Shown here one piece after another: positions 1 to 8,852 of a DNA stretch of 64,000 nucleotides. The stretch is from an uncultured Anaerolineaceae bacterium. Its GTDB lineage: Bacteria > Chloroflexota > Anaerolineae > Anaerolineales > Anaerolineaceae. Position 1 is the first letter of the stretch; each line of letters opens with the position of its first letter. The position numbers and the translations under genes are program-made. Under the pieces are notes generated by a model. That model was not told where the DNA came from and did not search any database. It saw only the letters and a program-made list of their open reading frames with translations. The DNA is taken from NCBI GenBank assembly GCA_927443345.1, contig CAKMKJ010000011.1, positions 1 through 64,000 of the forward strand, read 5' to 3'.

Positions 1-92
1 CTAACCAACAGTCCCCAAGGGGATATTCGAAGCGAAGCTACGCGCCCTCAATTTCGGTCAAAATTATAGCATTGGTTAACCCATTTCGCAAG
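1..92 (-). repeat. 92-bp inverted repeat, left arm
   Basis: Positions 1-92 are the exact reverse complement of 336-427. Read on the minus strand, 36-47 is the first 12 bases of the tRNA-Val gene and 1-9 is a 9-base piece of its D-loop region. The arm starts at base 1 of the window, so it may extend further left. No transposase lies nearby. Confidence 0.9.
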
Positions 93-335
93 GCTCTTTC
101 TGCCACATTATTGGTGGGAGAAACATCATCGCGATACAGGAATACAAACAAGCATTGACGGTATTTGATTGATACTGCAGAATTGGCAGGTATTCATGCT
201 TTTCAAGCCATTCTTAACTTAATGGACTCTCCCACCAAACCCTTACTTCCGATTTCGTGAGTAGTTACTTAAGTATAATCCCTCTGTCAAGTGTTTTGGG
301 AAAGGGTTGCAAAAGAATTACTGATTTGGTGTTTG

Positions 336-427
336 CTTGCGAAATGGGTTAACCAATGCTATAATTTTGACCGAAATTGAGGGCGCGTAGCTTCGCTTCG
401 AATATCCCCTTGGGGACTGTTGGTTAG
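336..427 (+). repeat. 92-bp inverted repeat, right arm
   Basis: Exact reverse complement of 1-92. It contains GGGCGCGTAGCT (381-392, same as tRNA-Val bases 1-12), a 26-base insert holding the palindrome CCCCTTGGGG, and GTTGGTTAG (419-427), which is tRNA-Val sequence again. The 243-base spacer between the arms carries a shorter 11-bp inverted pair (111-121 and 228-238) and no gene that I can see. Confidence 0.9.
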
Positions 428-527
428 GCGCATAATTTGCAAGACAATTTCATAATGGGCGCGTAGCTTCGAAGATCCCCTTGGGGACTGTTGGTTAGGC
501 GCATAATTTGCAAGACAATTTCATAAT

Positions 528-539
<12 letters not shown>
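404..539 (+). repeat. Two 65-bp direct repeats, period 71, ending in tRNA-Val
   Basis: 404-468 and 475-539 are identical, offset by 71 bases. Each holds CCCCTTGGGG, then GTTGGTTAG, a GCGC, an AT-rich leader and GGGCGCGTAGCT. The last 12 bases of the second copy are the true start of the tRNA-Val gene; the corresponding part of the first copy (457-468) is a dead tRNA 5' end. This looks like duplication of a tRNA gene front together with its leader. Confidence 0.9.
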
Positions 540-602
<63 letters not shown>

Positions 603-606
603 CCTC

Positions 607-631
607 AAAACTCCCCTTGTGGGAGTTTTTC
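607..631 (+). terminator. Rho-independent terminator after tRNA-Val
   Basis: AAAACTCCC and GGGAGTTTT form a hairpin around a short loop, followed by a T-run, directly after the tRNA gene. Confidence 0.8.
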
Positions 632-686
632 TATTTCAAGGTTCCGATTTCTGGAAAAAGAAATCGGAACCTTGCGCTAATCATGC

Positions 687-692
687 TAGAAT
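687..692 (+). promoter_or_regulatory. Extended -10 box of the MoaD-like gene
   Basis: TGCTAGAAT is an extended -10 element (TGn plus TAGAAT). Its last base lies 7 bases before the ATG at 700, so transcription would begin at or next to the start codon. No Shine-Dalgarno sequence is present. No clear -35 box is seen. Confidence 0.45.
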
Positions 693-699
693 AAAAAAT

Positions 700-963
700 A
701 TGGATGCATCAACCCACACCCTCACCGTTCGCCTGTATGCCAACCTGAGAGAGAAGGCCGGCACGGATTGCCTGACGATGGTTGTGCCCACCTCTTGCAC
801 CGTGGATGGTCTCAAAGCACGCCTCAAACACGATTACCCGGCTATCGCCTTTCAGCTCAACAAGGTACTTTTCATGGTCAATGGTGGACAGGTCTTCATC
901 AGCGACGAAACACTTCCACTCAATGCTGAAGTTAGTATCCTCCCCCCGTATGGCGGTGGGTAA
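700..963 (+). CDS. MoaD/ThiS-family small sulfur-carrier protein
   Basis: An 87-residue ubiquitin-like sulfur carrier. It ends in PPYGGG, the di-glycine tail that in MoaD and ThiS is adenylated and turned into a thiocarboxylate, donating sulfur to molybdopterin, thiazole or another acceptor. The internal ATG at 700 is preferred over the longer frame from 619 because the extra residues would cross the tRNA terminator and do not look like the family, and because the length then fits MoaD (about 80-90). No MoaE, MoeB or ThiG gene is next to it, so the acceptor cannot be named. It is probably translated from a leaderless message. A strong hairpin follows the stop codon. Confidence 0.8.
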   Translation: MDASTHTLTVRLYANLREKAGTDCLTMVVPTSCTVDGLKARLKHDYPAIAFQLNKVLFMVNGGQVFISDETLPLNAEVSILPPYGGG

Positions 964-977
964 GATGATTAAATGCA

Positions 978-1010
978 GACTCCCGCGGTTCAATCAAAAC
1001 CGCGGGAGTC
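978..1010. terminator. Strong hairpin between convergent genes
   Basis: A 13-bp GC-rich perfect stem (978-990 with 998-1010) and 7-base loop sit between the MoaD-like gene and the convergent SpoIIAA-like gene. It has no long T-run, so it may be a bidirectional terminator or an RNA-stabilising hairpin. Confidence 0.5.
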
Positions 1011-1035
1011 AATCGTGTACCCGGTTGTATCTCCC

Positions 1036-1395
1036 TTACAAATTAACCAGCCAATCCTTGGCTTGTTCACGAGTGTCAAAAGTTCTGATATCGCGCTTGG
1101 TCGCCACGCGAATGGCAGCCACCAGCACCTTGCGCATGGCGTCCGCACCGACCACGGCTGAGCCTTTGACATAAGGCGTGTTTTTCGCTGAAAAATTCTT
1201 CATTGCGGTTGAGACCTCTGAATTGTAGGTGGCATTGGTTGAATCGGTTAAGATCAACGCGCTCTTCGGTCCACTTTTGGCAATCACAGCCGCCGCCTCA
1301 TCTAATATGGTGAAAGTCGATTGTGGTGAACAATTAGCAAGGTCTACTAGAATAATACTTTTGCCTTTGTGCTGAACAATTTCTGTACAAGCCAT
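1036..1395 (-). CDS. SpoIIAA/STAS-like small protein
   Basis: A 119-residue soluble protein beginning MACTEIV. Its alternating hydrophobic strands and helices (KSIILVDLANC, SALILTDSTNA, a conserved FDTREQAKDWLV end) resemble the SpoIIAA-like/STAS fold proteins found in many environmental genomes, whose role is unknown. The start at 1395 is chosen because a GGAGAGG ribosome site lies just upstream on the minus strand; a longer frame from 1431 lacks one. It is separated by about 135 bases and a terminator hairpin from the MFS gene upstream, so it is probably transcribed alone. Assignment to the family is by pattern only. Confidence 0.6.
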   Translation of the reverse strand: MACTEIVQHKGKSIILVDLANCSPQSTFTILDEAAAVIAKSGPKSALILTDSTNATYNSEVSTAMKNFSAKNTPYVKGSAVVGADAMRKVLVAAIRVATKRDIRTFDTREQAKDWLVNL

Positions 1396-1465
1396 GATTC
1401 CCTCTCCTGATAAAAAAAAACGATAACACAATTATGTAGAAAAAAAAAAGATTTCTCCATAAAGA

Positions 1466-1511
1466 AATAATAAAGGTTGGAAATGAAAAATTTTATCCAA
1501 CCTTTATTATT
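1466..1511 (-). terminator. Terminator after the aldolase-to-MFS operon
   Basis: A 15-bp stem (1466-1480 with 1497-1511) containing AAAGGTTGG/CCAACCTTT lies just beyond the MFS gene stop, with A/T-rich flanks on both sides. Confidence 0.7.
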
Positions 1512-1530
1512 TGATTAATTTGTAAACGAA

Positions 1531-2748
1531 TTATTTAGTTACCACCAAACGACCGCCATCTTTCATTTGGGTGATCAAGATGACACTTAATCCGATCATG
1601 CCGATTGAGAACAAAAGTGCGGGTGTAAAAGCACCATTCGGCAATTTGAGAGCTTCCATGATGTAGACAAATACAACTGAAGCCTGCCCAAATAACTGGA
1701 TCAAGCCGTTGGAGGTGCCTTCAGGGGTTGGATAGGTGATCTCGGCAGAATATTGCATACCAATCGGGCTGGCGCTAATCAGCGCGAAACCCAGTGCAAA
1801 TGCAGAAATATAAAGCAGCCACAAATTGGTGGTGAATGTGAGCCCAATCAAACCAGGCACAGCGGCAGCAAACCCCAATAGCAGAAAGATTTTGCGTTTG
1901 TGTGATTTATCAGAAAATGGCGGGATGATCACCGCCCCCAAGACGCCGCCTACCAGCATCAGCGCCCCCAATGTGCCGGCTTCAGAGGTCGTAAATCCGC
2001 GCGGACGGATGATGGGCTCGACCCAGGTGGTGATGCCATTGAAGATGCCCATGCCGATAAACGAGACGAACAAGTAAAGCCAGAAGGATTTAATCTTAAG
2101 AGCATGTTTGAGTCCATCCAGCATCAGGGCGCGTACTTCCTGACCGGCTTCACATGGCGGGGTGGCCGGTTTTTCGCGGGCAAAGATCAGGAACAAAACT
2201 GCTGACACTGCGGCGATGCTGCCATAGAGCAGTTGAACGTTGGGGATGCTCATGGTTTCGGTAAGCAGGGGCGTTAAAACCATGCCCAGTGCCGTCCCCA
2301 CGAGGTTTGAGAGTGTCACCAACCCCACTGCGGTGGCACGTTCTTCGATGCTGAACCATTGTGCTGGCACTTTCGTCCAGGCATTGAGCAAAAAGGGCTG
2401 GGCGATGGCGATGCCGATAGTACTGATCAGCACCATGGTGTAATCTGCTCCGATGAGGCCGCGCACCACGCCAAACACACCCATCAACACCGCTCCGATG
2501 CTAACGGTTAGCCTGAAGCCCCAGGTATCAATGGCCCATGAGACCGGGATCGATAACGGAATGAAGGCGATCATGAAGGCCATAGCTAAAAACCCGATTT
2601 GCTGGTCGGTTACGCCATAAAAGGCTGCCGCATCTCCGGTGATCGGGGCATAGGTAATCCATAGCATTTGAATGGTGAGATTGATAAACATAAAAACAGC
2701 CAAAACCACCCAGCGGTAAGGATACAAGCGGAAATTCTTTTCAGCCAT
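1531..2748 (-). CDS. MFS transporter
   Basis: A 405-residue major facilitator with about 12 hydrophobic segments spread over its length and the usual central break near residue 195-215 (a charged loop). It is the last gene of a four-gene minus-strand operon with a class II aldolase, a class III aminotransferase and an FGGY kinase (gap of 25 bases to the kinase), so it most likely imports the compound they break down. AAGGAG lies just before the ATG at 2748. The substrate cannot be read from the sequence; an amino sugar, amino polyol or sugar acid would fit the neighbouring enzymes. Confidence 0.85.
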   Translation of the reverse strand: MAEKNFRLYPYRWVVLAVFMFINLTIQMLWITYAPITGDAAAFYGVTDQQIGFLAMAFMIAFIPLSIPVSWAIDTWGFRLTVSIGAVLMGVFGVVRGLIGADYTMVLISTIGIAIAQPFLLNAWTKVPAQWFSIEERATAVGLVTLSNLVGTALGMVLTPLLTETMSIPNVQLLYGSIAAVSAVLFLIFAREKPATPPCEAGQEVRALMLDGLKHALKIKSFWLYLFVSFIGMGIFNGITTWVEPIIRPRGFTTSEAGTLGALMLVGGVLGAVIIPPFSDKSHKRKIFLLLGFAAAVPGLIGLTFTTNLWLLYISAFALGFALISASPIGMQYSAEITYPTPEGTSNGLIQLFGQASVVFVYIMEALKLPNGAFTPALLFSIGMIGLSVILITQMKDGGRLVVTK

Positions 2749-2773
2749 GGCGCACTCCTTAGGTGTTGAAGAA

Positions 2774-4348
2774 TTAAGAATTCAGTTTTCGGTAGATACC
2801 GTTCATTTGTTTGTAGATCTTTTTGAAAATGTCGAAGCGCTCATCATACAAGACGCGATTGGCGGCATTCGGCGTGTAGGTTCTATTGATTTGGGTTAGC
2901 GCTTGAAGGTCGCCAAACTTGATCTCGCCCAGCCCAACCGCACCAATCCAGGCTGCACCGCGGGCGTTGGCCTGCACCGGATCGCTGACCTGCCGGATTT
3001 CAACATTGAGCACATCCGCGAAAATCTGGCACCACACATTCGATTGTGCGCCGCCGCCAACAATGTTGATACGCTCTAGCTTGCGTCCCATGAATTTCTC
3101 GAAGGGATTCATCAGCCAGCGGGTATTCATGGCGATGCCTTCCAAAAAGGCGCGGATGATGTCTTCACGATGATTGTTAAGTGATAGGTTGTAGATACCA
3201 GCCCGCAAGGTTCTGTCTTCAACCGGCGCGCGTTCACCCCAAATCCAGGGGGTGTAAATCACACCGTTGCTGCCGGCTGGTGTGCGCTCCGTGATCTGAT
3301 CAAGCACCTTGAATATATCAGGCACATCCGCTTCTTGCAGCAGTTCGTCTTTGTGATAGATGATGTTATCGCGCAAAAAGGTGAGGTTGCCGCCCGCAGT
3401 GGCTTGCAATGCGGTGAGTAAATACCTGCCCGGAACTGCGCATGGAACAGATGCCATGGATGAAACGATATCCGTTTTTTTGAAGGGCACGTGGGCAGCC
3501 ATCCATGAGGAGGTGCCGATATAAAGGTGAGTATCAAAATCGCCTACTGTACCGGCGCCGATTGCTGCGGCTGTGTTGTCAATGGCACCAGCAACAACCT
3601 TTACACCGGGTTTAAGCCCCAATGCGTCTGCCACTTCGCATTTTAATTCGCCGATAATATCGGTACATTTTACAATTTCGGGTAGTTTGTCGCGGTCTAT
3701 GCCGCTTCGCTTAACCAGGTCGGTATCGTAATGAATTCGATCAGGGTCACGGTTATCAGTTACCCAAGAGGTGAGTATGGAATCAAAAGTGGCAGTGAAA
3801 CGGCCGGTAAGTTTGAGATTCAAGAAATCCAGCACGTTGAGAAACTTATAGGTCCTGGCATAGACTTCAGGGTATGCTTCGCGGATCAAAAGCATGTGGG
3901 CTGCGGGGTCTTTACCGGTCATGGAGGGCATACCGCCGGTAAGACGAATCCAGCGCAGGGTATTGTTTATCCCTGCGCCAGTCACATTGATCAATCCCTT
4001 GAACTGCTGCTTGAGAAACTTCTCCCCGCGCATGTCCATCCATAAGACACAATTCATCAGGGCGTTTCCATTTTGGTCCACGGGGATGGTGCCTTCCCCT
4101 TGTGTGGAACAACACACCGCTTTAATGTTATCAAGAGGCGTCAAACCTCTGGCTACCAATCTTCCGGCTGCTATTAGGAAAGCCTGCCACCACTCTTGCG
4201 GGTCTTGCTCTGCACCGCCATCCTGGGTGAGGATCAGTTTTACCGGTTCAGAATCCCAGCCAAGCACCTTGCCGCCAACCGTAATCAGCGCTACTTTCAT
4301 GCCGGAGGTACCGAGGTCCATCGCAAGAATTACGCTTTCATCACTCAT
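2774..4348 (-). CDS. FGGY-family carbohydrate kinase
   Basis: A 524-residue kinase of the FGGY family (xylulokinase/gluconokinase/glycerol kinase fold). The N-terminal phosphate-binding motif AMDLGTSGMKVALI is at residues 9-22 and the C-terminal adenosine motif IVGGGAQSNVWCQI is near residue 430. It would phosphorylate a sugar or polyol with ATP before aldol cleavage by the aldolase of the same operon. A good AGGAG site precedes ATG 4348. It is one of three FGGY kinases in this window, each in a different catabolic operon; the exact substrate is not decided by the sequence. Confidence 0.88.
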   Translation of the reverse strand: MSDESVILAMDLGTSGMKVALITVGGKVLGWDSEPVKLILTQDGGAEQDPQEWWQAFLIAAGRLVARGLTPLDNIKAVCCSTQGEGTIPVDQNGNALMNCVLWMDMRGEKFLKQQFKGLINVTGAGINNTLRWIRLTGGMPSMTGKDPAAHMLLIREAYPEVYARTYKFLNVLDFLNLKLTGRFTATFDSILTSWVTDNRDPDRIHYDTDLVKRSGIDRDKLPEIVKCTDIIGELKCEVADALGLKPGVKVVAGAIDNTAAAIGAGTVGDFDTHLYIGTSSWMAAHVPFKKTDIVSSMASVPCAVPGRYLLTALQATAGGNLTFLRDNIIYHKDELLQEADVPDIFKVLDQITERTPAGSNGVIYTPWIWGERAPVEDRTLRAGIYNLSLNNHREDIIRAFLEGIAMNTRWLMNPFEKFMGRKLERINIVGGGAQSNVWCQIFADVLNVEIRQVSDPVQANARGAAWIGAVGLGEIKFGDLQALTQINRTYTPNAANRVLYDERFDIFKKIYKQMNGIYRKLNS

Positions 4349-4381
4349 GCTGTCTCCTGGTCTGACACAGATTATTGTAGC

Positions 4382-5833
4382 TTAAAGTCCTTCAACGCTT
4401 GATAAAACAATATCAAAACGACGAAGTGCTTCATCAATTATTTCATCTGTATCAGCCATGCTGGTATACATGCGGCTGCCAGCCAAAGTAATCAGCCCAT
4501 TGGCCATGTAAGCGGCCCCCATCTGTTCAATCATGTGCTTGCGAGGTTTTAATTCTTTCCACAGTTTGACCGGATTATGCAAATCAAGCAGCATCACACC
4601 AGAAGTTTCAAGGTGAACAATGGAACCTTGGTTGAAGGCTACAAAGGGCAAGCCGTATTTTTCTATCAGAACATTTAGACCTTTGGTCAAACGATCACCA
4701 GCTTTTCCGGCAATCACAGCCGCATTGGTACGCTCCATTTCAAGCAGAGCGTGATAACCGGCCACACAAGACAGCGGATTCGCGGACAGGGTTCCGCCAA
4801 TGTAAGCGCGTTCGCCGGTGCCGCCGATGCCAGCCGCAAATCGGGCGATCACATCCGCGCGGCCGCCGACGCCACCAGCCATGGGGAATCCGCCGGTGAC
4901 GCATTTGCCAAAAATGGTTAGATCAGGTTTGACACCGAAGTATCCCTGCGCGCCACCCAATCCAAGGCGGAAACCGGTGACCACTTCGTCAAAGATCAGC
5001 AAAGCCCCGAATTCGTCACAGAGTTCGCGAACCTTCTGATTGAAATCAAAAGCGACAGGGCGTGTGCCAGATTCAGGACCGACCGGCTCAAGAATTACGG
5101 CTGCGGTTCCGCCCAACAAACGGTTAACAATCAATTGTCGTTTCAATGATCCCAAATCGCTTGGGAAGAATTCTTGAGTGTTGGCCGTTGCGCCAAAGGG
5201 AATACCTTTGGCTTCTAATCTGCCGGTACCAGGGATGTGCAGCCCGTAAACCATGGAATCGCTCCAACCGTGATAAGCGCCACCGGATTTAATTATTTTT
5301 TTCTTGCCCGTATAGGCTCTGGCGGCACGAATGGCAGCCATGACACTTTCAGTGCCGGTGCCCAACATGCGGAACATTTCAACTGCGGGCATGAAACGGT
5401 TGATCAACTCAGCCAGCTTCAGCTCGTATTCGTGGAAAAGACCAGTCACCGGGCCGCAAGATTGAAGCATTTCGATGACTTTTTCGCGAACTGGTTCGTA
5501 GTTGCTGCCCAGAATGGTCGGGCCGCCGGCTTGTAAGAAATCGATGTATTGATTGCCATCCACATCCCACATGTGAGCGCCGTGGGCTTTTTCAACCGCG
5601 ATCGGGAATGGATAATTAAACGCCAGGTTATGCTGCACACCGCCAGGGATGAATTTCTTGGCTTCGTCGGTGATCTCTTTTGAACGTTTACATTTCTGGT
5701 CAAAATAACCCATCACCTCTTGCATCTTGTCTGCCCGGATGGGGCGCATGGGTTGATTGACCAGGGCTTTTAATCCCGCATAAACTTTTTCAGTATCAGG
5801 GTATTCACTTATGGCATACTTTTGTTCAGTCAT
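4382..5833 (-). CDS. Class III PLP-dependent aminotransferase (GSAM-like)
   Basis: A 483-residue class III aminotransferase resembling glutamate-1-semialdehyde aminomutase. The cofactor-binding FDEVVTGFR motif is at residues 281-289 and the PLP lysine is K310 in IFGKCVTGGFPMAGG. It carries about 50 N-terminal residues more than HemL. The start MTEQKY at 5833 is chosen for its GGAGGATCC ribosome site; the open frame continues upstream over the aldolase gene and is not used. Because it sits between an aldolase and a sugar kinase and not with haem genes, a role in moving the amino group of an amino sugar or amino polyol is more likely than 5-aminolevulinate synthesis. Confidence 0.85.
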   Translation of the reverse strand: MTEQKYAISEYPDTEKVYAGLKALVNQPMRPIRADKMQEVMGYFDQKCKRSKEITDEAKKFIPGGVQHNLAFNYPFPIAVEKAHGAHMWDVDGNQYIDFLQAGGPTILGSNYEPVREKVIEMLQSCGPVTGLFHEYELKLAELINRFMPAVEMFRMLGTGTESVMAAIRAARAYTGKKKIIKSGGAYHGWSDSMVYGLHIPGTGRLEAKGIPFGATANTQEFFPSDLGSLKRQLIVNRLLGGTAAVILEPVGPESGTRPVAFDFNQKVRELCDEFGALLIFDEVVTGFRLGLGGAQGYFGVKPDLTIFGKCVTGGFPMAGGVGGRADVIARFAAGIGGTGERAYIGGTLSANPLSCVAGYHALLEMERTNAAVIAGKAGDRLTKGLNVLIEKYGLPFVAFNQGSIVHLETSGVMLLDLHNPVKLWKELKPRKHMIEQMGAAYMANGLITLAGSRMYTSMADTDEIIDEALRRFDIVLSSVEGL

Positions 5834-5864
5834 GGATCCTCCAACAAGATTTATGATAGAAGTG

Positions 5865-6551
5865 TTATTCGCCGCCGAGTGCGAATTTTCCGCTCTCAAC
5901 TCGCCTCTGGTCTTTACGCAGCTTGGCAAAAGCGATTTCACGAACAGCCAACGGTACTTTGGATGCTTTTTCCTCAGTGCACAGAGTAAGCAAATACGCC
6001 AGGGAACATTTTTCAAGAATTTCGACATTATGACAGGCGCGTTCGAGATCCGTACCAAACAATAGAGCACCGTGGTTCTTCATCAGATAAGCATTGTGAT
6101 GATTTTTGACATTTTTGGCAATCGTATTGCGCAGCATGCCCGTGCCAGATGGTGCATATGGGATGATATCCACACTGCGACCCAGAAAGCGAGCCTGCTC
6201 ATCAAACAACCCGGGGATAGGTTTATTGATCAGTGTCAGCGCACTGGCATGAACCTGATGCGTATGAACAACAGCCGTGACATCCGCACGCACCTGATAG
6301 ATGGCACAGTGCATAGACGCTTCAACGGATGGTTTTAAGGTTCCTTCAAGTTGGTTAAGTTCAAAATCTAAAATACAAATATCGTCTGCTGTCATCTTCA
6401 TGTAATCTACATCAGACGGTGTGACTGCAAAAACTTCCTCGCCAATAATACGCAGAGAAAGGTTGCCGCCAGTAGCCATTAAGAATCCTTTTCTTGTCAT
6501 GTCTTGGGCAGCGTCAACAATTGCCTGTTTTTGAACTTGATATTTGCTCAT
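5865..6551 (-). CDS. Class II aldolase/adducin-family protein
   Basis: A 228-residue zinc-dependent aldolase of the L-fuculose-phosphate aldolase / ribulose-phosphate epimerase family. Metal-binding histidines are visible in VVHTHQVHAS (near residue 95) and KNHGALL (near 158), and the TGGNLSLR segment near residue 27 is the usual phosphate-binding start. It is the first gene of the four-gene operon that ends with the MFS transporter, and would split or epimerise the phosphorylated intermediate made by the FGGY kinase. The ATG at 6551 has a GGAG just upstream. It faces the TetR gene across an 82-base control region. Confidence 0.85.
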   Translation of the reverse strand: MSKYQVQKQAIVDAAQDMTRKGFLMATGGNLSLRIIGEEVFAVTPSDVDYMKMTADDICILDFELNQLEGTLKPSVEASMHCAIYQVRADVTAVVHTHQVHASALTLINKPIPGLFDEQARFLGRSVDIIPYAPSGTGMLRNTIAKNVKNHHNAYLMKNHGALLFGTDLERACHNVEILEKCSLAYLLTLCTEEKASKVPLAVREIAFAKLRKDQRRVESGKFALGGE

Positions 6552-6570
6552 GGCTCCTCTGATTAATCTT

Positions 6571-6588
6571 TACAATGTCTAGATTGTA
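6571..6588. promoter_or_regulatory. Likely TetR operator (inverted repeat)
   Basis: TACAAT and ATTGTA are separated by 6 bases in the short gap between the divergent aldolase operon and tetR. A second inverted repeat, ATGATT-TAG-AATCAT at 6616-6630, overlaps the tetR -10 box. Their position fits autoregulation and control of the catabolic operon by the TetR protein. Confidence 0.5.
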
Positions 6589-6598
6589 TGATTAATTT

Positions 6599-6627
6599 TT
6601 GACTTTGTCAACAGGATGATTTAGAAT
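6599..6627 (+). promoter_or_regulatory. tetR promoter, TTGACT-N17-TAGAAT
   Basis: The -35 box TTGACT (6599-6604) and -10 box TAGAAT (6622-6627) are separated by 17 bases. Transcription would start at about 6634, which is the A of the start codon, so the mRNA is predicted to be leaderless. Confidence 0.6.
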
Positions 6628-6633
6628 CATTGC

Positions 6634-7296
6634 ATGTCAGAAAAATCATACCATCATGGCGACCTAAAAAACACACTCATCCAGGTTGGCATCAAAATGC
6701 TCGCCGAAGAAGGGATTGAGGGGTTCAGTTTGCGCAAAGTCGCGCGTGAAGCCGGTGTCACGCATTCTGCGCCCTATGCTCATTTTGCCGACAAACAAGC
6801 CATGATCGCTGCCATCTCTACAGATGGTTATCGCAAAGTCTACGAGCGGATCAATGCGGTGGTTGAACAATTTCCAAACGAACCGTTAAGACAATTTATC
6901 GAAACCGCCTGGGTATATGTCTCTTTTGGCTTCGACGAACCTGATCACTTCAAAATCACTTTTTCTGGTTCTGTAGAACGCGAACGTGAATACCCTGCTC
7001 TGGTAGAGATGACCGGTAAAACTTTTGACACGTTGCGCCAGTTGATCATCCGCTGCCAAGAAGCGGATTTGATTGACAACGGCGAACCTGACCTGGCGGC
7101 AGTCACCGTCTGGGGTTTTGTGCATGGCTTCGTCCACTTGATACAAGAAAGCATGGTGTCTCATGTTGTCACCAATCGCTACACCAAACGCGAGATGCTG
7201 ATCTTATCTCTCAATCACCTGCTCAAGACCCCGCTCACAAAAGATCCGCAAGATGGGTCTCTCCTGGGTTCTGGGATTCAAACAACCCAGGAATAA
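6634..7296 (+). CDS. TetR/AcrR-family transcriptional regulator
   Basis: A 220-residue one-component repressor. The N-terminal helix-turn-helix (EEGIEGFSLRKVAREAGV with the following SAPYAHFADKQAMI, residues 25-58) is typical of TetR proteins, and the C-terminal half resembles the WHG-type ligand domain. It is transcribed away from the aldolase/aminotransferase/kinase/MFS operon, with inverted repeats in the gap, so it probably controls that operon and itself in response to the substrate. It could also act on the HemN-like gene 108 bases downstream. There is no Shine-Dalgarno sequence before the ATG; the promoter position predicts a leaderless message. Confidence 0.85.
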   Translation: MSEKSYHHGDLKNTLIQVGIKMLAEEGIEGFSLRKVAREAGVTHSAPYAHFADKQAMIAAISTDGYRKVYERINAVVEQFPNEPLRQFIETAWVYVSFGFDEPDHFKITFSGSVEREREYPALVEMTGKTFDTLRQLIIRCQEADLIDNGEPDLAAVTVWGFVHGFVHLIQESMVSHVVTNRYTKREMLILSLNHLLKTPLTKDPQDGSLLGSGIQTTQE

Positions 7297-7404
7297 TTTT
7301 CTATTCTATTTAAACATTCCAAATGTGATAAAATCAGTCCGATTTATATAATGATAATTTGACCAGACCCTCATTTCCTATTCAAAGCGAGTCATCACGG
7401 GCAA

Positions 7405-8778
7405 ATGAAAAATAATACAGCAGCCACAAATTCGAACTGGTTTGAAAACACAATCGTTCATCTTTCAGAAAGAGCGTTGACGGCTGTATTGCGCACCCAG
7501 ACTCGCCTCGTCTTAACCTCCAATGCCGACGAAGATCTCACCCTGCCCCACCCTGTGGCAGGACACAGCTATACACTTTACATGCATGTGCCTTTCTGTG
7601 AAAGTCTCTGCCCTTACTGCTCATTCAACCGCTTCCTGTACGAAGGCAAGAAGGCTGTGGATTATTTCACCGCGCTACGCGAAGAAATGCGTATGGTTGC
7701 CGACATGGGTTACGATTTTAAGACGCTTTATATCGGCGGCGGCACCCCCACGATCAACATTGAAGAATTGGTTAAGACCATTGACCTCGCCAGAGAACTC
7801 TTTAATATTCATGAGGTCTCGTGTGAGACAAACCCCAACCACCTGGTACCTGAATATGTAGAACAGCTCAAAGACAGGGTGCAGCGTCTCTCAGTAGGTG
7901 TGCAAAGCTTTGATACAGATTTGTTGCAGCAGATGAACCGCCTTGAAAAATTTGGCGACGGCGAATTAATTCTTGAACGCATCCGCTATGCAGCACCTTT
8001 TTTTGAATCGCTTAACGTGGATATGATCTTCAACTTTCCAAACCAGACCCTTGAGATGTTGAAAGTCGATCTCGACATCATACTCACTTCAGGTGCCCAG
8101 CAGGTTACCTTTTATCCATTGATGAGCGCAACATCAGTTGAAAAATCCATGGCGAATTCTGTGGGTAAACCCTCGCACAAACGCGAATGGCAGTTTTTTA
8201 ACTTGATCAATGATCGTCTTTCAGGCGAATTCAAGCAGCTTTCTGCATGGACCTTTGTACGTAAAGCTGCCGGAATGATAGATGAATATATTGTGGACAG
8301 CGAAGAATATGTCGGCATTGGTTCAGGGTCATTCAGTTATTTGAATGGCACACTTTTTGTTAACCATTTTTCTATTAATCAATATTCAACGTCCGTCCAT
8401 TCTGGCAAACTTGGTGTGAGTGCCCACAAAAAGTATGATCGTTTGTCGCAGATGCGCTATTGGTTCATGATGAACTTGTTTGGCATGGATTTCAACCGGC
8501 AGGATTTTAAGCAGCGTTTTGGCACTCCCATCTGGCTTGGCCTGGCGATGGAAATGCTCTTCATGGAACTGACAGGCGCTTTCAAACCCGGAAAACGCAA
8601 TCAACTTACCCGCCGCGGTCAATATATGTCTGTGGTGATGATGCGAGAGTTTTTTGCCGGAGTGAATAACCTTAGAGATCTCGCCCGCAAAAACCTCAGC
8701 CCTCTCGAACTTGCGAGCGCTACCCCCGTTAAGTATGTTGGGGTTCACAATAACAGCAAGAGCGTTTTGCACAAGTAA
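7405..8778 (+). CDS. HemN/HemW-like radical SAM protein
   Basis: A 457-residue radical SAM enzyme. The iron-sulfur motif CESLCPYC (CxxxCxxC) lies at residues 63-70 with the family-typical HVPFC before it, followed by the glycine-rich IGGGTPT (about residue 112) and SVGVQSF (about 165). The C-terminal region has the helical extension of coproporphyrinogen dehydrogenase relatives. HemN itself, the haem chaperone HemW and haem-degrading HutW-like enzymes share these features, and the context (after a TetR gene, no haem genes) does not decide among them. The ATG at 7405 has no strong ribosome site. The N-terminal 50 residues before the radical SAM core are longer than in HemW. Confidence 0.75.
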   Translation: MKNNTAATNSNWFENTIVHLSERALTAVLRTQTRLVLTSNADEDLTLPHPVAGHSYTLYMHVPFCESLCPYCSFNRFLYEGKKAVDYFTALREEMRMVADMGYDFKTLYIGGGTPTINIEELVKTIDLARELFNIHEVSCETNPNHLVPEYVEQLKDRVQRLSVGVQSFDTDLLQQMNRLEKFGDGELILERIRYAAPFFESLNVDMIFNFPNQTLEMLKVDLDIILTSGAQQVTFYPLMSATSVEKSMANSVGKPSHKREWQFFNLINDRLSGEFKQLSAWTFVRKAAGMIDEYIVDSEEYVGIGSGSFSYLNGTLFVNHFSINQYSTSVHSGKLGVSAHKKYDRLSQMRYWFMMNLFGMDFNRQDFKQRFGTPIWLGLAMEMLFMELTGAFKPGKRNQLTRRGQYMSVVMMREFFAGVNNLRDLARKNLSPLELASATPVKYVGVHNNSKSVLHK

Positions 8779-8852
8779 AAATCCCCCCTTGCATGTAATT
8801 TTTCAAAAGTGACATTTGTCAGGATATGCAATATGATTAGTAATATAGTAAT

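Noticed and set aside
619-699. Longer N-terminus of the MoaD-like protein
   Set aside because: It would begin inside the tRNA terminator and add 27 residues unlike the family.
4382-5833. hemL (glutamate-1-semialdehyde aminomutase) for haem synthesis
   Set aside because: Extra N-terminal segment and sugar-catabolism neighbours; no haem biosynthesis genes in the window.
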